A DNA stretch of 64,000 nucleotides from an uncultured Lachnospiraceae bacterium (GCA_910589265.1 CAJUTQ010000103.1:1-64000); one strand, 5' to 3'. Positions 19,190-28,429 are shown, counted from the first letter of the stretch. Numbers and translations: made by a program. The notes: generated by a model not told the origin, from the letters alone.

Positions 19190-20097
19190 AGTAAGAAATT
19201 ATCCTTCTTGTTGCTTAAGCTGTTAGAATGTATGGAGCAATGGTATATTGGCTTCCTTTCTTGGACTTTACGTCCGGAACAAAGACTGATAGCCAGTCCC
19301 ATTTTTGCGGTATTCGATTTATGCAGGTTGAACTGCCACCCGGTACAAATATATTATGCTAATGTAGACGGAATAAGCAATGAGCAAAACTGGTTGTGAC
19401 CTGTTGCAACAGTCTTAAGGAGTGACAAATTTTATGAACAGGAACGCAGTAGGTATGGATGTTTCCAAAGTCAAAAGCATGGCGGCTGTCCTTCGCCCAT
19501 ATGGTGAGATCGTCTCCAAGCTATTTGAAGTCCAGTACATATCCAGCGATATCCCTTCTCTGAGCAGTTATATTAAGTCCATTGAGGGAGAATCCCGTAT
19601 GATCATGGAGCATATAGGGCGTTATTATGTCCCCCTCGCACATGAACTCTCACAAGCAGACCTTTTTATAAGTGTTGTGAATCCGAAACTCATGAAAGAC
19701 TTCGGAGATAATTCCCTCCGAAAAGTCAAGTCTGAGAAAACAGATTCAGTAAAAATTGCTCAATATGCCCTTGAACATTGGACGGAATTGGAACACTATA
19801 GTTTCATGGATGAAATCCGCAATCGGCTAAAGACCATGAACCGCCCGTTTGATTTTTACATGAAACACAAAACTGCCCTTAAGAACAATCTCGTCGGCAT
19901 CCTTGACCAGACTTTCCTAGGCGCAAATGCTTTCTTTGACCAGCCCCGCCCAAGAAGACGCCAGCCAGAAATGGGGAGATTTTATAGCTGCCTATTGACA
20001 TGTGGATTGTGTTCATAAACTGTCCCTGAACGCATTTACAGATCCTTATCAAAAATGGGGCAGCCATAAGAAGTACAGCTTCAGCACAACCAACTAT
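19190..20097 (+). mobile_element. IS110-family element remnant
   Basis: Contains the N-terminal DEDD domain of an IS110 transposase and the non-coding stretch before it. The 3' part, including the serine domain, is missing: near 20098 the sequence passes directly into an immunity-gene remnant. The left boundary is uncertain. Confidence 0.7.
19434..20097 (+). pseudogene. IS110 transposase, truncated and frameshifted
   Basis: MNRNAVGMDVSKVKSMAAVLRPYGEI carries the first Asp of the DEDD (RuvC-like) site. IMEHIGRYYVPLAHEL (E) and EKTDSVKIAQYALEHW (D) follow, then HKTALKNNLVGILDQTFLG. Around 19945 the frame shifts; the continuation reads EDASQKWGDFIAAY, a stop, HVDCVHKLSLNAFTDPYQKWGSHKKYSFS. The C-terminal Tnp20 serine domain is gone. 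Start chosen at ATG 19434 behind AAGGAG. Confidence 0.8.
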
Positions 20098-20560
20098 ATT
20101 GATAAAGGGATGTCCAACTATCTTCCCGACACAATATGTATACCTCTTCTAAACTAACCCATTGATATGTGTTTTGATGATCGGAACTGTCACATTCTGT
20201 TATCTCCTCTATTTCCTTCCTCTCTCTGTTATATATACAACATCCCTTTATATACGAAAAAAATCTCTTCCTCCCCTTGTTGTTTACATAAAGAATACTG
20301 TCTATTTCCTTTTTATAGTCTACAAAGTATTGACTGCTATCATCTAAGACAATATTCTTTTCCTCATTGTATCTTCCCTCCATCTCTTCCTCAAAACACA
20401 AGACTACTTTTTTTCTATAGATTTATCCTTACTATAATAAAGAGCATAATATATGAATTTCTCTGGAATGTACATTATTTTATGAAAGCAGACTGCTCTT
20501 ATTAATAAGATTCCTAGCCATAGTAGACTACCTATCCATCTACCTTTTATAACATTTTTC
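20098..20560 (-). pseudogene. Immunity-like gene remnant (copy 3)
   Basis: Minus-strand reading LLWLGILLIRAVCFHKIMYIPEKFIYYALYYSKDKSIEKK, a stop and shift, then VLCFEEEMEGRYNEEKNIVLDDSSQYFVDYKKE. An internal deletion (the EVMEKYLETG...VYKG segment) follows, then YNRERKEIEEITECDSSDHQNTYQW...YILCREDSWTSLY. It matches the intact copies along the first 200 codons. The start codon is lost and the 3' half was replaced by the IS110 element. Confidence 0.85.
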
Positions 20561-20565
20561 TTCCT

Positions 20566-21561
20566 TCATTTAATAATAATTCCCATTACTTCATGATCTG
20601 TCCAGCATATACATTTCTTCTTCCCTGTTTCCAGATCTAATCTATATACTTTGCTTTTTATCTTACCTTTTCCTTGTTTAATGTAAATGATGTATCGATT
20701 ACTTACATGCTTTAATACATAATTCACTTTATTTTCTACTCCAAGTTCTTCTAATTCAACTCTTTCTTTGCCCATTGCATCTGCTAATACAATTTTTACT
20801 GTAGTTGTTATTATACCCTCCATTGATTTGCTAAATAGCTGGTTGCATAATATCTGGCTGCCATCTTTGCTCATCTGAAAACTGTCGATATTATAATTCT
20901 CTGTTACTTTTGTTTCCTTACTCCCTCTCCTCCATAAATAAATAGTGGCCCAGTATTCATCCCGACACAGTATATATGCCTCATCCTTATTTATCCATTG
21001 ATAAGTATTTCGATAATCAGAGCCCTCACATTCTGTTATCTCCTCTATTTCTTTTTTCTCTCTGTTATAGGTATATAGCATTCCTTTGTATACAAAAGAA
21101 ATCTCTTCTTCTCCTGGTCCATACTGTACATTATAATAAGAAGGATCCTTTCTCACTTCCTCCATTGTTCCATATTTCTGTACATAAAAAGAACGTCGTT
21201 CTTCCTTCTCTTCTTCTGGTCTCTCCGGAATAGGAGGAATCTCTATCCTCTCTTCCTTTCCTGTCTCCAAGTATTTTTCCATCACCTCTCCCTCATTGTT
21301 TATATAGAGTACACTATCTGTTTCCTTTTTATAATCTATAAAATATTGACTGCTGTCATTTAAAATAATATTCTTTTCCTCATTGTACCTACTTTCTACT
21401 TCCATCCCCTCTTCAAAACACAATACTATTTTTTCTCTTTCTATTGATTCGTCCTCACTATAATATAATTCATCATATATGATATTCTCTGGAATATACA
21501 TTATTTTATGAAAGTATACTGCTCTTATTAGTAAGATTCCTAGCCATACTGCCTTTTTCAT
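20566..21561 (-). CDS. Membrane-anchored putative immunity protein (copy 2)
   Basis: A 331-residue paralogue of copies 1 and 4. The N-terminal anchor MKKAVWLGILLIRAVYFHKIMY is followed by a charged segment, the conserved DPSYYNVQYGPGEEEISFVYKG, ECEGSDYRNTYQWINKDEAYILCRDEYWATIYLWRRG and a C-terminal KSKVYRLDLETGKKKCICWTDHEVMGI. Divergence from copy 1 is concentrated in the N-terminal quarter and a few surface positions; the rest is nearly identical, indicating recent tandem duplication. The spacer before it repeats the spacer after it. It probably protects against an Rhs toxin tail acting outside the cell membrane, which is inferred from position. Confidence 0.7.
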   Translation of the reverse strand: MKKAVWLGILLIRAVYFHKIMYIPENIIYDELYYSEDESIEREKIVLCFEEGMEVESRYNEEKNIILNDSSQYFIDYKKETDSVLYINNEGEVMEKYLETGKEERIEIPPIPERPEEEKEERRSFYVQKYGTMEEVRKDPSYYNVQYGPGEEEISFVYKGMLYTYNREKKEIEEITECEGSDYRNTYQWINKDEAYILCRDEYWATIYLWRRGSKETKVTENYNIDSFQMSKDGSQILCNQLFSKSMEGIITTTVKIVLADAMGKERVELEELGVENKVNYVLKHVSNRYIIYIKQGKGKIKSKVYRLDLETGKKKCICWTDHEVMGIIIK

Positions 21562-21637
21562 TGTTCTTTATCCTCTTACCCTTAAAATACTTACTTTATT
21601 TCCTATCCATCTACCTTTTATAACATTTTTTCTTCCT

Positions 21638-22636
21638 TCACTTAACAATAATTCCCATTACTTCATGGTCTGTCCAACATATACATTTCTTCTTTCCTGT
21701 TTCCAGATCTAATCTATATACTTTGCTTTTTATCTTTCCTTTTCCCTGTTTGATGTAAATGATATATTGATCACTTACATGCTTTAATACATAATTCACC
21801 TTATTTTCTACTCCAAGTTCTTCTAATTCAACTCTTTCTTTGCCCATTGCATCTGCTAATACAATTTTTACTGTAGTTATTATTATGCTGTCCATCGATT
21901 TACTAAATAGCCGGTTGCATAGTATCTGGTTTACATCTCTGCTCACCTGAAAACTGTCAATATTATCATTCTCTGTTACTTTCGTTTCCTTGTTTCCTCT
22001 TCTCCATAAATAAATGGTAGCCCAGTCCTCATCACGACACAGTATATATGCCTCATCCTTATTTATCCATTGATAAGTATTTCGATAATCAGAGCCCTCA
22101 CATTCTGTTATCTCCTCTATTTCTTTTTTCTCTCTGTTATAAGTATACAATATTCCTTTGTATACAAAAGAAATCTCTTTTTCTCCTGGTCCATATTGTA
22201 CATTGTAATAAGAAGGATCCTTTCTTACTTCCTCCATTGTTCCATACTTCTGTGCATAAAAAGAACGTCGCTCTTCCTTCTCTTCCCTTTTTATTCTTTG
22301 GGGAATTTGAGGAATCTCTATCCTCTCTTCTCTTCCTGTCTCCAAGTATTTTTCCACTACCTCTCCCTCATTGTTTACATAGAGTATACTATCTGTTTCC
22401 TTTTTATAGTCTATAAAATATTGACTGCTGTCATTTAAAATAATATTCTTTTCCTCATTGTACCTACTTTCTACTTCCATCCCCTCTTCAAAACACAATA
22501 CTATTTTTTCTCTTTCTATTGATTCGTCCTCACTATAATATAATTTATAATATTGGGTTTCCTCTGCAAAATACATAATTTCATGATAGTAAACTGCTCT
22601 TATTAGTAAAATTCCTATCCATATTACCCTCTTCAT
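21638..22636 (-). CDS. Membrane-anchored putative immunity protein (copy 1)
   Basis: A 332-residue paralogue, the first gene after the Rhs toxin tail and so its most likely cognate immunity gene. I start at ATG 22636 (MKRVIWIGILLIRAVYYHEIMYF) behind AAAGGAG rather than at 22654. It has the same architecture as copies 2 and 4, with the variable segment IPQIPQRIKREEKEERRSFYAQKYG. It is separated from the toxin tail by 240 bases containing two hairpins, so expression independent of rhs is possible. The function is inferred from gene order only. Confidence 0.7.
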   Translation of the reverse strand: MKRVIWIGILLIRAVYYHEIMYFAEETQYYKLYYSEDESIEREKIVLCFEEGMEVESRYNEEKNIILNDSSQYFIDYKKETDSILYVNNEGEVVEKYLETGREERIEIPQIPQRIKREEKEERRSFYAQKYGTMEEVRKDPSYYNVQYGPGEKEISFVYKGILYTYNREKKEIEEITECEGSDYRNTYQWINKDEAYILCRDEDWATIYLWRRGNKETKVTENDNIDSFQVSRDVNQILCNRLFSKSMDSIIITTVKIVLADAMGKERVELEELGVENKVNYVLKHVSDQYIIYIKQGKGKIKSKVYRLDLETGKKKCICWTDHEVMGIIVK

Positions 22637-22670
22637 CCTTCTTCTCCTTTCCATTCTCGCTCTCTCACCT

Positions 22671-22726
22671 TTTGCTGCTTAATGACAGCAAAAAGCAAGA
22701 CAGAATGCCCATATTTTGGGCATTCT
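22671..22726 (-). terminator. Two hairpins between toxin tail and immunity copy 1
   Basis: One hairpin pairs GAATGCCCA with TGGGCATTC (22703-22725). The second pairs TTTTGCTG with CAGCAAAA (22671-22694). Minus-strand T content after the first is modest (TCTTGCTTTTTG), so read-through to the immunity gene is likely. Confidence 0.5.
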
Positions 22727-22875
22727 TTAAATATAATTCTTAGAAGTTCCTCTCCCAGTATTCCACTAATATCTCAACTGCTTCTATCTAATACTATCCT
22801 AATTCATCTTCCCCCTGTCCAAAATCAAACTGCCTAAAACTTTCCTCCTATTTCATTTTTCATTCTTTCTATTAT

Positions 22876-23442
22876 TTATAATATACATCGTTTTATCATT
22901 ACATAAAGCATATATTGGCGTCTGGGCATTGCAAGAGTTATTTCCATTAAATTATTCTTCCCAATACGTATCCTTTCCCATCTATCCTTTAAAAGTACGG
23001 ATCTTATAAAATAACTATTATTGGGCGTTATTAGCTTTATCCCCTCCTGACACAATAAAAACTCTTCATCAATCAATCCTATAATTTTTCCTGCCACAAT
23101 GTCGCAGTTAAGCGTATATAAATTATATGCAGACTCATATGCCCTGGCAAACTCTAACATCTCCATTTTCTCCTCTTCTGTTATTTCCCTTCTAAGAGCT
23201 CTATCATAATTATCAAAATTTAATTCTCCATACTTCATTGGATATATAATGTCCCCTGTATTTAAAAACTCCTCTGTCTCTGAGCTGCTAAGTACCTTTG
23301 TTCCCATATGTCCACCTACATCTTTTCCTCCTATCATATCCCCAAGTTCTCCACCTCCTACAAAACTAAAAAACTCACTGGAACCGTCATCATTTTCTAT
23401 TAATACAGCAGTATGTCCAAAATCCTTGCCCCGTCCATATTG
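22876..23442 (-). CDS. Rhs C-terminal toxin domain, papain-like (in the -1 frame)
   Basis: About 188 residues in the -1 frame relative to the Rhs core, beginning QYGRGKDFGHTAVLIENDDGS. The domain has FGHTAVLI near its start and YNLYTLNCD about 100 residues later. A histidine followed by a cysteine in this order fits permuted papain-like (NlpC/P60, LRAT or DUF4105-like) hydrolases. The family assignment is inference. The rest (EEFLLCQEG...YFIRSVLLKDRWERIRIGK) resembles the orphan tail at 17711. The frame stays open upstream to 23505, but those residues are an artefact of reading the Rhs core in the wrong frame. It acts presumably as the toxic payload of the Rhs protein. Confidence 0.7.
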   Translation of the reverse strand, partial: QYGRGKDFGHTAVLIENDDGSSEFFSFVGGGELGDMIGGKDVGGHMGTKVLSSSETEEFLNTGDIIYPMKYGELNFDNYDRALRREITEEEKMEMLEFARAYESAYNLYTLNCDIVAGKIIGLIDEEFLLCQEGIKLITPNNSYFIRSVLLKDRWERIRIGKNNLMEITLAMPRRQYMLYVMIKRCIL

Positions 23443-26032
23443 TTTAAATAGTATACTGCCGCATTTCCATCCAGGTCCACCCAGTTTACTGGATCGTTTC
23501 CACAATATCCATAGGGGTTTAGCGTCATGGGGTTTTCTGCATTTCCCCTTATGGCATCTTGACTTATAAATCTTCCTATCTCTGGCTGGTACTCCCTAGC
23601 TTGGGCAAAATAGGTTCCGCTTATATCATCATAACGGTATCCTGTATATCCAAAGAGCTGCCCTTCTCCCTGCCTTTCATACCCTTTTTCTTTTTCCTCA
23701 TATAGGTCCATTCCGTACTCGTCATATCCATAAGCATATTCTTTCCCATTCTCATATAAAATTCGTATAGGACTTCCCATCTCATCTGTTAATATGTATT
23801 GAGGTCCTCCCATCTCTTCTGTCTCGAAAGCTGCCAGCCCTCTGTCCCAATAATAGCTCTGGCTCTTCTCCTTTTTTATCCTCTCCAAAAGATTGTAATA
23901 GGGCTTTGTTAAGTCTAATACATATTCTTCTTCATTTCTTCCCACCCTTTGTCCTAATCCATTATAATAATAGGTTGCCTCTCTCCCTTCCTTGTCAAAT
24001 GCCTTTTCCAGATTGTTTAACATATTATAGGAATAACTGTGGATCTGCCGATCCCCTTTATACTCTCCAATTAAGTTTCCTCTGGCGTCATAAGTATAAT
24101 TCACTCTCTCATACTCAGGGCTGCTCTCCTCCCATATGAGCTGATTTAAAGCATTGTATCCATAGACTGTTCTCCTTCCCATTTTTTCTCTTTCTATTCT
24201 GTTCCCAAAAGAATCATAGGTATACTTGCAAAGAAGTTTTCCCTCTCTTTTCACTTCCACTAAGCGCTGCAAGGCGTCATAAATATATTCATAAGTTCCC
24301 CTTTCTTTCGGCAGCCCCTTCCTCTCTTTTTCCAAGAGAATTTTCCTTCCTGTAGAATCATATTGATAACAATACCGATCTATCATCCCCCTTCCATCTT
24401 TCTGTATAAGTTCCTTTGGATAACCCTGAGCATTATATGTCCACTCTGTTTGTATGCCTCCTGGCATTTGTTTTTTTACTAGTCTTCCCTCTTTGTCATA
24501 CTCATAGGAAATCTCAAATCCCTTTTTTCCCTCCTCATCCTTTCTCAGTTTTATTAAGCGTAATGCTTGATCATACTCAAAGAATACTTCTTTTCCATTG
24601 GAATACCTTATTTTTTTCCTTTCTCCCCAATTTCCCCATTCATAATGAATTTCTCTGCCCTTATGATCCATTACTTTTTCAATTCTTCCTCTTTTGTCTC
24701 GAAAGATCCTAGTCTCCCCTAACCAGTCTCTCAAAACGGCAAGCTGGCCTAATGCAGTATACTCCATCTCTGTATGCATACCCTCTCCATATATGATTTT
24801 TTCAATCTTTCCCCCTGGTGAATAAGTATAACGAATCCTCTCTCCTTCCTGATTCCATTTCTCTATTATTCTTCCCAGGCTGTCATATACAAATTTCTCC
24901 TCTCTTCCCAAGGCATCCTGGATCCCTTCTATTTGTCCTAAAGAATTTCTCTTATATCGGGTGAAACGCATTTCCTCTCCTTCCTTTCCATATTGGCGTA
25001 TCCACTCTATTCTTTCCCCTTGGTCATATTCATATTCTGTACGGCTGCCCATAGGGTCAATGATTGCAGCCAAATCTCCCCCTCTTGTATACTCATAATA
25101 AGTAGTATTTCCATTACTATCCCCTTTGCAAATGACCTTCCCAGACAAGTTATATATATAGGTCCTTTCTTCCCCTTGACTTCCTATTTCTTTTTTCAGC
25201 CTTCCTAAACTGTCATATTCATAATCTTGTCTCCAGTATTGTCCTGCTGATTTTGTCTTTATCCTTCCTAAAGTGTCATACTCATAGCTAACTTCTAATC
25301 CCTCTGGATACTTTGTTTTTATCCTTCTTCCCCCTTTTATATAAGAATGGATTGTAATCCTTCCTCCTCCATCTATTCTTTTTTCTATCTGTCCCAGAGC
25401 ATTGTATGTATACTGAGTTATATTCCCATAAATATCCGTCTCTTCCACTAGTTCCCCTGCTTTATTATAAACAAACGTCCTTTTGTTTCCTTCTTCATCT
25501 ATTATAGCCTTTAAAAGTCCTTCCTGATTGTATTTATAGTTTTTCTTTCCTCCTAAGGGATTTGTTACAGACTGAACTCGATTCAATGGATCATATTCCC
25601 AAGTTATTTCCTCAGCAATCTTATTCCCATCTCCTTTTTCTTGGCGCACCAGGTTTCCAACAGGGTCATAAAAATAAGAAGTAACTTTGCAGGCTTCTTC
25701 CCCTTCTGATTTCTTCACCTCCACTCTCTCCAAACGATTGTTTCCATCATAAAAAAACTGGGTTATAGCTCCTGACGGGGTAATCTCTTCTGCCAAATTT
25801 CCCATTTCATTATAATGAAAGACTGTTTTTCTCCCTTCTTTGTCTATCATTTTTTCAGGACGATTCATACAATCATATTTTAAAATGACAGTCTCCCCAT
25901 CATAATCCTCTATTTTTTCCATGCTTCCCATTTCATTATAATAATAGGTTCTTGTTTTTCCTTCTGAGTTTGTCCTACTCCTTAAGTGATTTCTTTCATC
26001 ATATTTGTATGATGTTACATTCCCTGCCGGAT
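23400..26032 (-). CDS. Rhs/YD-repeat core segment (third piece of the broken rhs gene)
   Basis: The longest piece. The first ATG is at 25931, giving 843 residues, but the homologous frame continues upstream to 26032 (IDPAGNVTSYKYDERNHLRSRTNSEGKTRTYYYNEMG). More than 30 YD repeats of the form G.....Y.YD..GR build the beta-cage shell. The Rhs hallmark GYTGYRYDDISGTYFAQAREYQPEIGRFISQDAIRG...NPYGYCGNDPVNWVDLDG sits at the end. After that the frame closes in AAVYYLNNMDGARILDILLY, which is not toxin-like; the toxin domain follows in the -1 frame. The switch falls exactly at TTTAAAC (23448-23442). Confidence 0.85.
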
Positions 26033-26539
26033 CTATTTTTTTATGATTCTGTTCAAGTTATCGTAAGTAAATCTTGTCTCTTCCCCAAAGGGATTTCTCA
26101 TCACTTTTATATTTCCCCGTTGGTCATATTCCGTCTCCCATCTGCCCTTGTCCGGCTCTATCCTTTCTACTGCCAGTTTCCCTTCATTATATAGGAACTC
26201 TATACTTCTCCCTAAAGAGTCTGTGCTCTTTATTAAATTTCCCTTCTTGTCATAGGTATTCCTTCTCTTTTCCTGTCCCTGGATCTTCATGGATAAAAGG
26301 TTTCCCTCCCTGTCATAAATATACTCTTTCTCCTCCCTTAATGGATTGATTATCTTTATCCTATTCCCCTTTTCATCATACTTGTAATGGGTCTTATTTC
26401 CATTCTTATCTATATATAGTGTTATCTGATTTCTGTCATTATACTGAAAGCTCTCCTCTCCATCTTCGTAAATGGTTTTTATATTTCTTGATCTTTCATC
26501 ACTCTCATAGATAATGACGTTCCCATTCTCCTCTCTCAT
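26033..26539 (-). CDS. YD-repeat segment (second piece of the broken rhs gene)
   Basis: 168 residues of YD repeats (HYKYDEKGNRIKIINPLREEKEYIYDREGNLLSMK ... FTYDNLNRIIKK). It is in the same frame as the first piece and separated from it only by a TAA at 26542-26540, where the repeat pattern expects Tyr (RKT-Y-MREENG). It ends at TAG directly after a run of seven A (26042-26036); one extra A, or a -1 slip on A AAA AAA, continues into the third piece. On its own it is unlikely to be a real protein. Confidence 0.75.
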   Translation of the reverse strand: MREENGNVIIYESDERSRNIKTIYEDGEESFQYNDRNQITLYIDKNGNKTHYKYDEKGNRIKIINPLREEKEYIYDREGNLLSMKIQGQEKRRNTYDKKGNLIKSTDSLGRSIEFLYNEGKLAVERIEPDKGRWETEYDQRGNIKVMRNPFGEETRFTYDNLNRIIKK

Positions 26540-27703
26540 TTATGTTTTTCTTTCCATATCGTCATAAGCAAACTCTACGATTCCCCTATCCGGGGGGATC
26601 TGTCTTACCACTCTATCTGCCCCATCGTACTCATTTCTCACCCCTATTATTCCTCCCGGAGTTTTTACACTGTCTACTTTCCCATTCTCGTTATATCCAT
26701 AATAGTAGGACTTTCCTTCCTCATTTATGTACTCCACCAATTTTCCATATTGATACCACAACTGTATTTTTCTCCCTGTATGATCCTCCACTGGGATTAT
26801 ATTTCCTTCATTGTTATATGTATAAAAGAGGCTTCCCCCATTTAAGCTGTCTACCCTCTCCAGCTTTCCCTTCTCATTGTATGTAAAATCCTTTCTCTCC
26901 CCATCTCTTCCTTCCATCATCACCACATTTCCTTCTTTGTTAAACCAATATTTTCCTTTTTCTCCCATATCATAAAAATAGCCATCCTCTTCTTTTCTCA
27001 ATATTCCCAAATCTCCAAAGAGTGGACTATACGTATCCCCCACTCCTCTTTCGTAAGATATCTCATTGCCATCCCAAAGGGAAATCTTTATATTCCGACC
27101 CTCTTCCTTGAGAAAAATTTCATGATTATGATGCCATCCCTCCCCTATATCCATGGAATTATAAAAGAGGCAAAAAGACAGAGTCCATCTGCCAGGAATA
27201 ACAAGTCCTTCCTTCTCATAAATGAAATTCCCTGTATTGAGATTAACAGGATCCTTCCCAAAAATCTGCCAGTTAGGATCTTTTCCCAAAGCCCATCTTC
27301 GGATTCTTTCCATTCTTTGTAAAAAGGAGGCCCAATCCATCACAGAATGGTTACCCTGACCAGAATTCCAAGGAAAAATAATCCCCTTTCTCTTGCAAAA
27401 GAGAACACAATTCATATGGAGCACCTTTTCTCCTCCTAGTAGTTCTGTCTCCTTCTTTGAGAAGGCAATTTCTTCCCATTGTTCCTCCAGATCCATAAAA
27501 CCTTTACACTTTTTGTTCTGTTCATTTCTTTCACATGAACCAAAATAAGGGATATTCTCTCCTTCTATACAATCCTTTTGATTTGCAACTTTTCTTTCCC
27601 CAATCGTCATCCCATGACCCTTTGGCAAAGTAAGCCGGCCCTCTTTGTCTCCATAAAGGCACACAAGGAGAGCTCCTTCTACTAAATGCTCCTTGCTGTC
27701 CAC
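26540..27703 (-). CDS. Rhs N-terminal segment with DUF4280 PAAR-like domain (first piece)
   Basis: 387 residues from a GTG start behind GGGGGAAGAG. Residues 1-110 (VEGALLVCLYGDKEGRLTLPKGHGMTIGERKVANQKDCIEGENIPYFGSC ... NCVLFCKRKGIIFPW) match the DUF4280 PAAR-like pattern, a spike-tip fold for loading onto a secretion apparatus. A linker and the 'DPVNLNTGNFIYEKEGLVIPG' motif that opens Rhs cores come next, then the first YD repeats. The frame ends at TAA 26540. If the breaks were repaired, the whole gene (27703-22876) would encode about 1,600 residues, normal for an Rhs effector. No secretion machinery is in this window. Confidence 0.85.
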   Translation of the reverse strand: MDSKEHLVEGALLVCLYGDKEGRLTLPKGHGMTIGERKVANQKDCIEGENIPYFGSCERNEQNKKCKGFMDLEEQWEEIAFSKKETELLGGEKVLHMNCVLFCKRKGIIFPWNSGQGNHSVMDWASFLQRMERIRRWALGKDPNWQIFGKDPVNLNTGNFIYEKEGLVIPGRWTLSFCLFYNSMDIGEGWHHNHEIFLKEEGRNIKISLWDGNEISYERGVGDTYSPLFGDLGILRKEEDGYFYDMGEKGKYWFNKEGNVVMMEGRDGERKDFTYNEKGKLERVDSLNGGSLFYTYNNEGNIIPVEDHTGRKIQLWYQYGKLVEYINEEGKSYYYGYNENGKVDSVKTPGGIIGVRNEYDGADRVVRQIPPDRGIVEFAYDDMERKT

Positions 27704-27815
27704 ACCTCTTCCCCCTGTTTTTTCTTTCCCTGATTGTTTGTTCCTTCTTTACTCATATTCTTACCTTCCTTTTCTCTTTATTTTCTGTCTTATTTCACCT
27801 ACTAAAATTTTGCTT

Positions 27816-27821
27816 AGTATA
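27816..27821 (-). promoter_or_regulatory. rhs promoter (-10 element)
   Basis: Minus-strand TATACT at 27821-27816, about 110 bases before the rhs GTG. The -35 position (CCTTTA region) is a poor match. The pair of direct repeats just upstream suggests activator-dependent transcription. Confidence 0.5.
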
Positions 27822-27850
27822 ACATATTTTCTTTTTTTTTAAAGGTAACT

Positions 27851-27884
27851 GGCGAAAACAACCTACATACCGGCGAAAACAACC
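27851..27884. promoter_or_regulatory. Direct-repeat operator candidate upstream of rhs and the TOMM operon
   Basis: GGCGAAAACAACC occurs at 27851-27863 and again at 27872-27884, a period of exactly 21 bp (two helical turns). On the minus strand the repeats end a few bases before the expected rhs -35. Tandem half-sites with this spacing in front of weak -35 elements are typical of LytTR-family regulators, and a LytTR gene lies at 35024. The link is inferred. The second copy also forms a short CCGG hairpin with TTTTTT on the plus strand. Confidence 0.5.
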
Positions 27885-28192
27885 GGTTTTTTGGAAAAGT
27901 TTGTTAAATACAAGGCAATAAAGAACCTATTTACAAACACTAGGACAACTATATTTCTTTTTCATACCCCTTTTCCCCTTCCCAATCGTATTTGCCTTTC
28001 TAAATGGAGAACTGGGAATTCTATTCTGTGAATGTCTCAATGGTATTTCAATAACTGATTTTGACATGTGAGTGTAAAAGAATGGCCACTTAATAGAAAT
28101 TTTCACACAAATTTATCATTATCTGCTAGTCTATAACTAATCTAATTACAGCTGTAAAGATAAAAATTAAAAATGGAAGGAAGGAAAACAAA

Positions 28193-28393
28193 ATGAAAGT
28201 TGAAAACAAACATACTAAAAGGTTTTCAGAAATAACTACAAAAGTGCAAGACATAAACAATTATGGATTTGGTACAGGAGTTATTTCAAATAAAAAAGAC
28301 TTTGTTTCAAAGTCAAGTAACGGTGGTGGCTGCTGTTGTTGCTGTTTTTGCTGCTGTTGTTGTTGTGGGACAGGATCAGCAGATTTAAAATAA
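28193..28393 (+). CDS. TOMM precursor peptide, streptolysin-S-like, 11-Cys core
   Basis: A 66-residue peptide with AAGGAAGG before its ATG. Residues 1-43 form a hydrophilic leader (MKVENKHTKRFSEITTK...) and residues 44-46 a GGG linker. The core is CCCCCFCCCCCC (residues 47-58), then GTGSADLK. This is the layout of SagA and clostridiolysin S precursors, in which Cys/Ser/Thr become thiazoles and oxazoles. Eleven Cys, one Thr and one Ser are candidate sites. Immediately downstream are the E1-like, dehydrogenase, YcaO and ABC genes needed for maturation and export. The product could be a cytolysin or a bacteriocin; the sequence does not decide. Confidence 0.9.
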   Translation: MKVENKHTKRFSEITTKVQDINNYGFGTGVISNKKDFVSKSSNGGGCCCCCFCCCCCCGTGSADLK

Positions 28394-28401
28394 TAATTTA
28401 T

Positions 28402-28429
28402 GGTAGAATACTACTCTTAGTATCCTACC
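28402..28429 (+). terminator. Hairpin after the precursor gene
   Basis: GGTAG-ATACTA pairs with TAGTAT-CTACC nine bases after the precursor stop, without a good T-run. In the streptolysin S operon a leaky terminator after sagA raises precursor over enzyme mRNA; this hairpin may do the same or protect the 3' end. Confidence 0.6.

Noticed and set aside
19142..19399. 85-codon plus-strand frame before the IS110 transposase
   Set aside because: It lies in the non-coding end of IS110; the composition is not protein-like and no start signal is visible.
23400..23505. Residues MWKRSSKLGGPGWKCGSILF as the true start of the toxin protein
   Set aside because: They are the Rhs core DNA read in the wrong frame; the homologous toxin begins near QYGRGKDFGHTAV and fits a -1 join to the core.
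28193..28393. The poly-cysteine frame as a low-complexity artefact
   Set aside because: It has a proper ribosome site, a non-repetitive leader and complete TOMM maturation and export genes downstream in the same direction.
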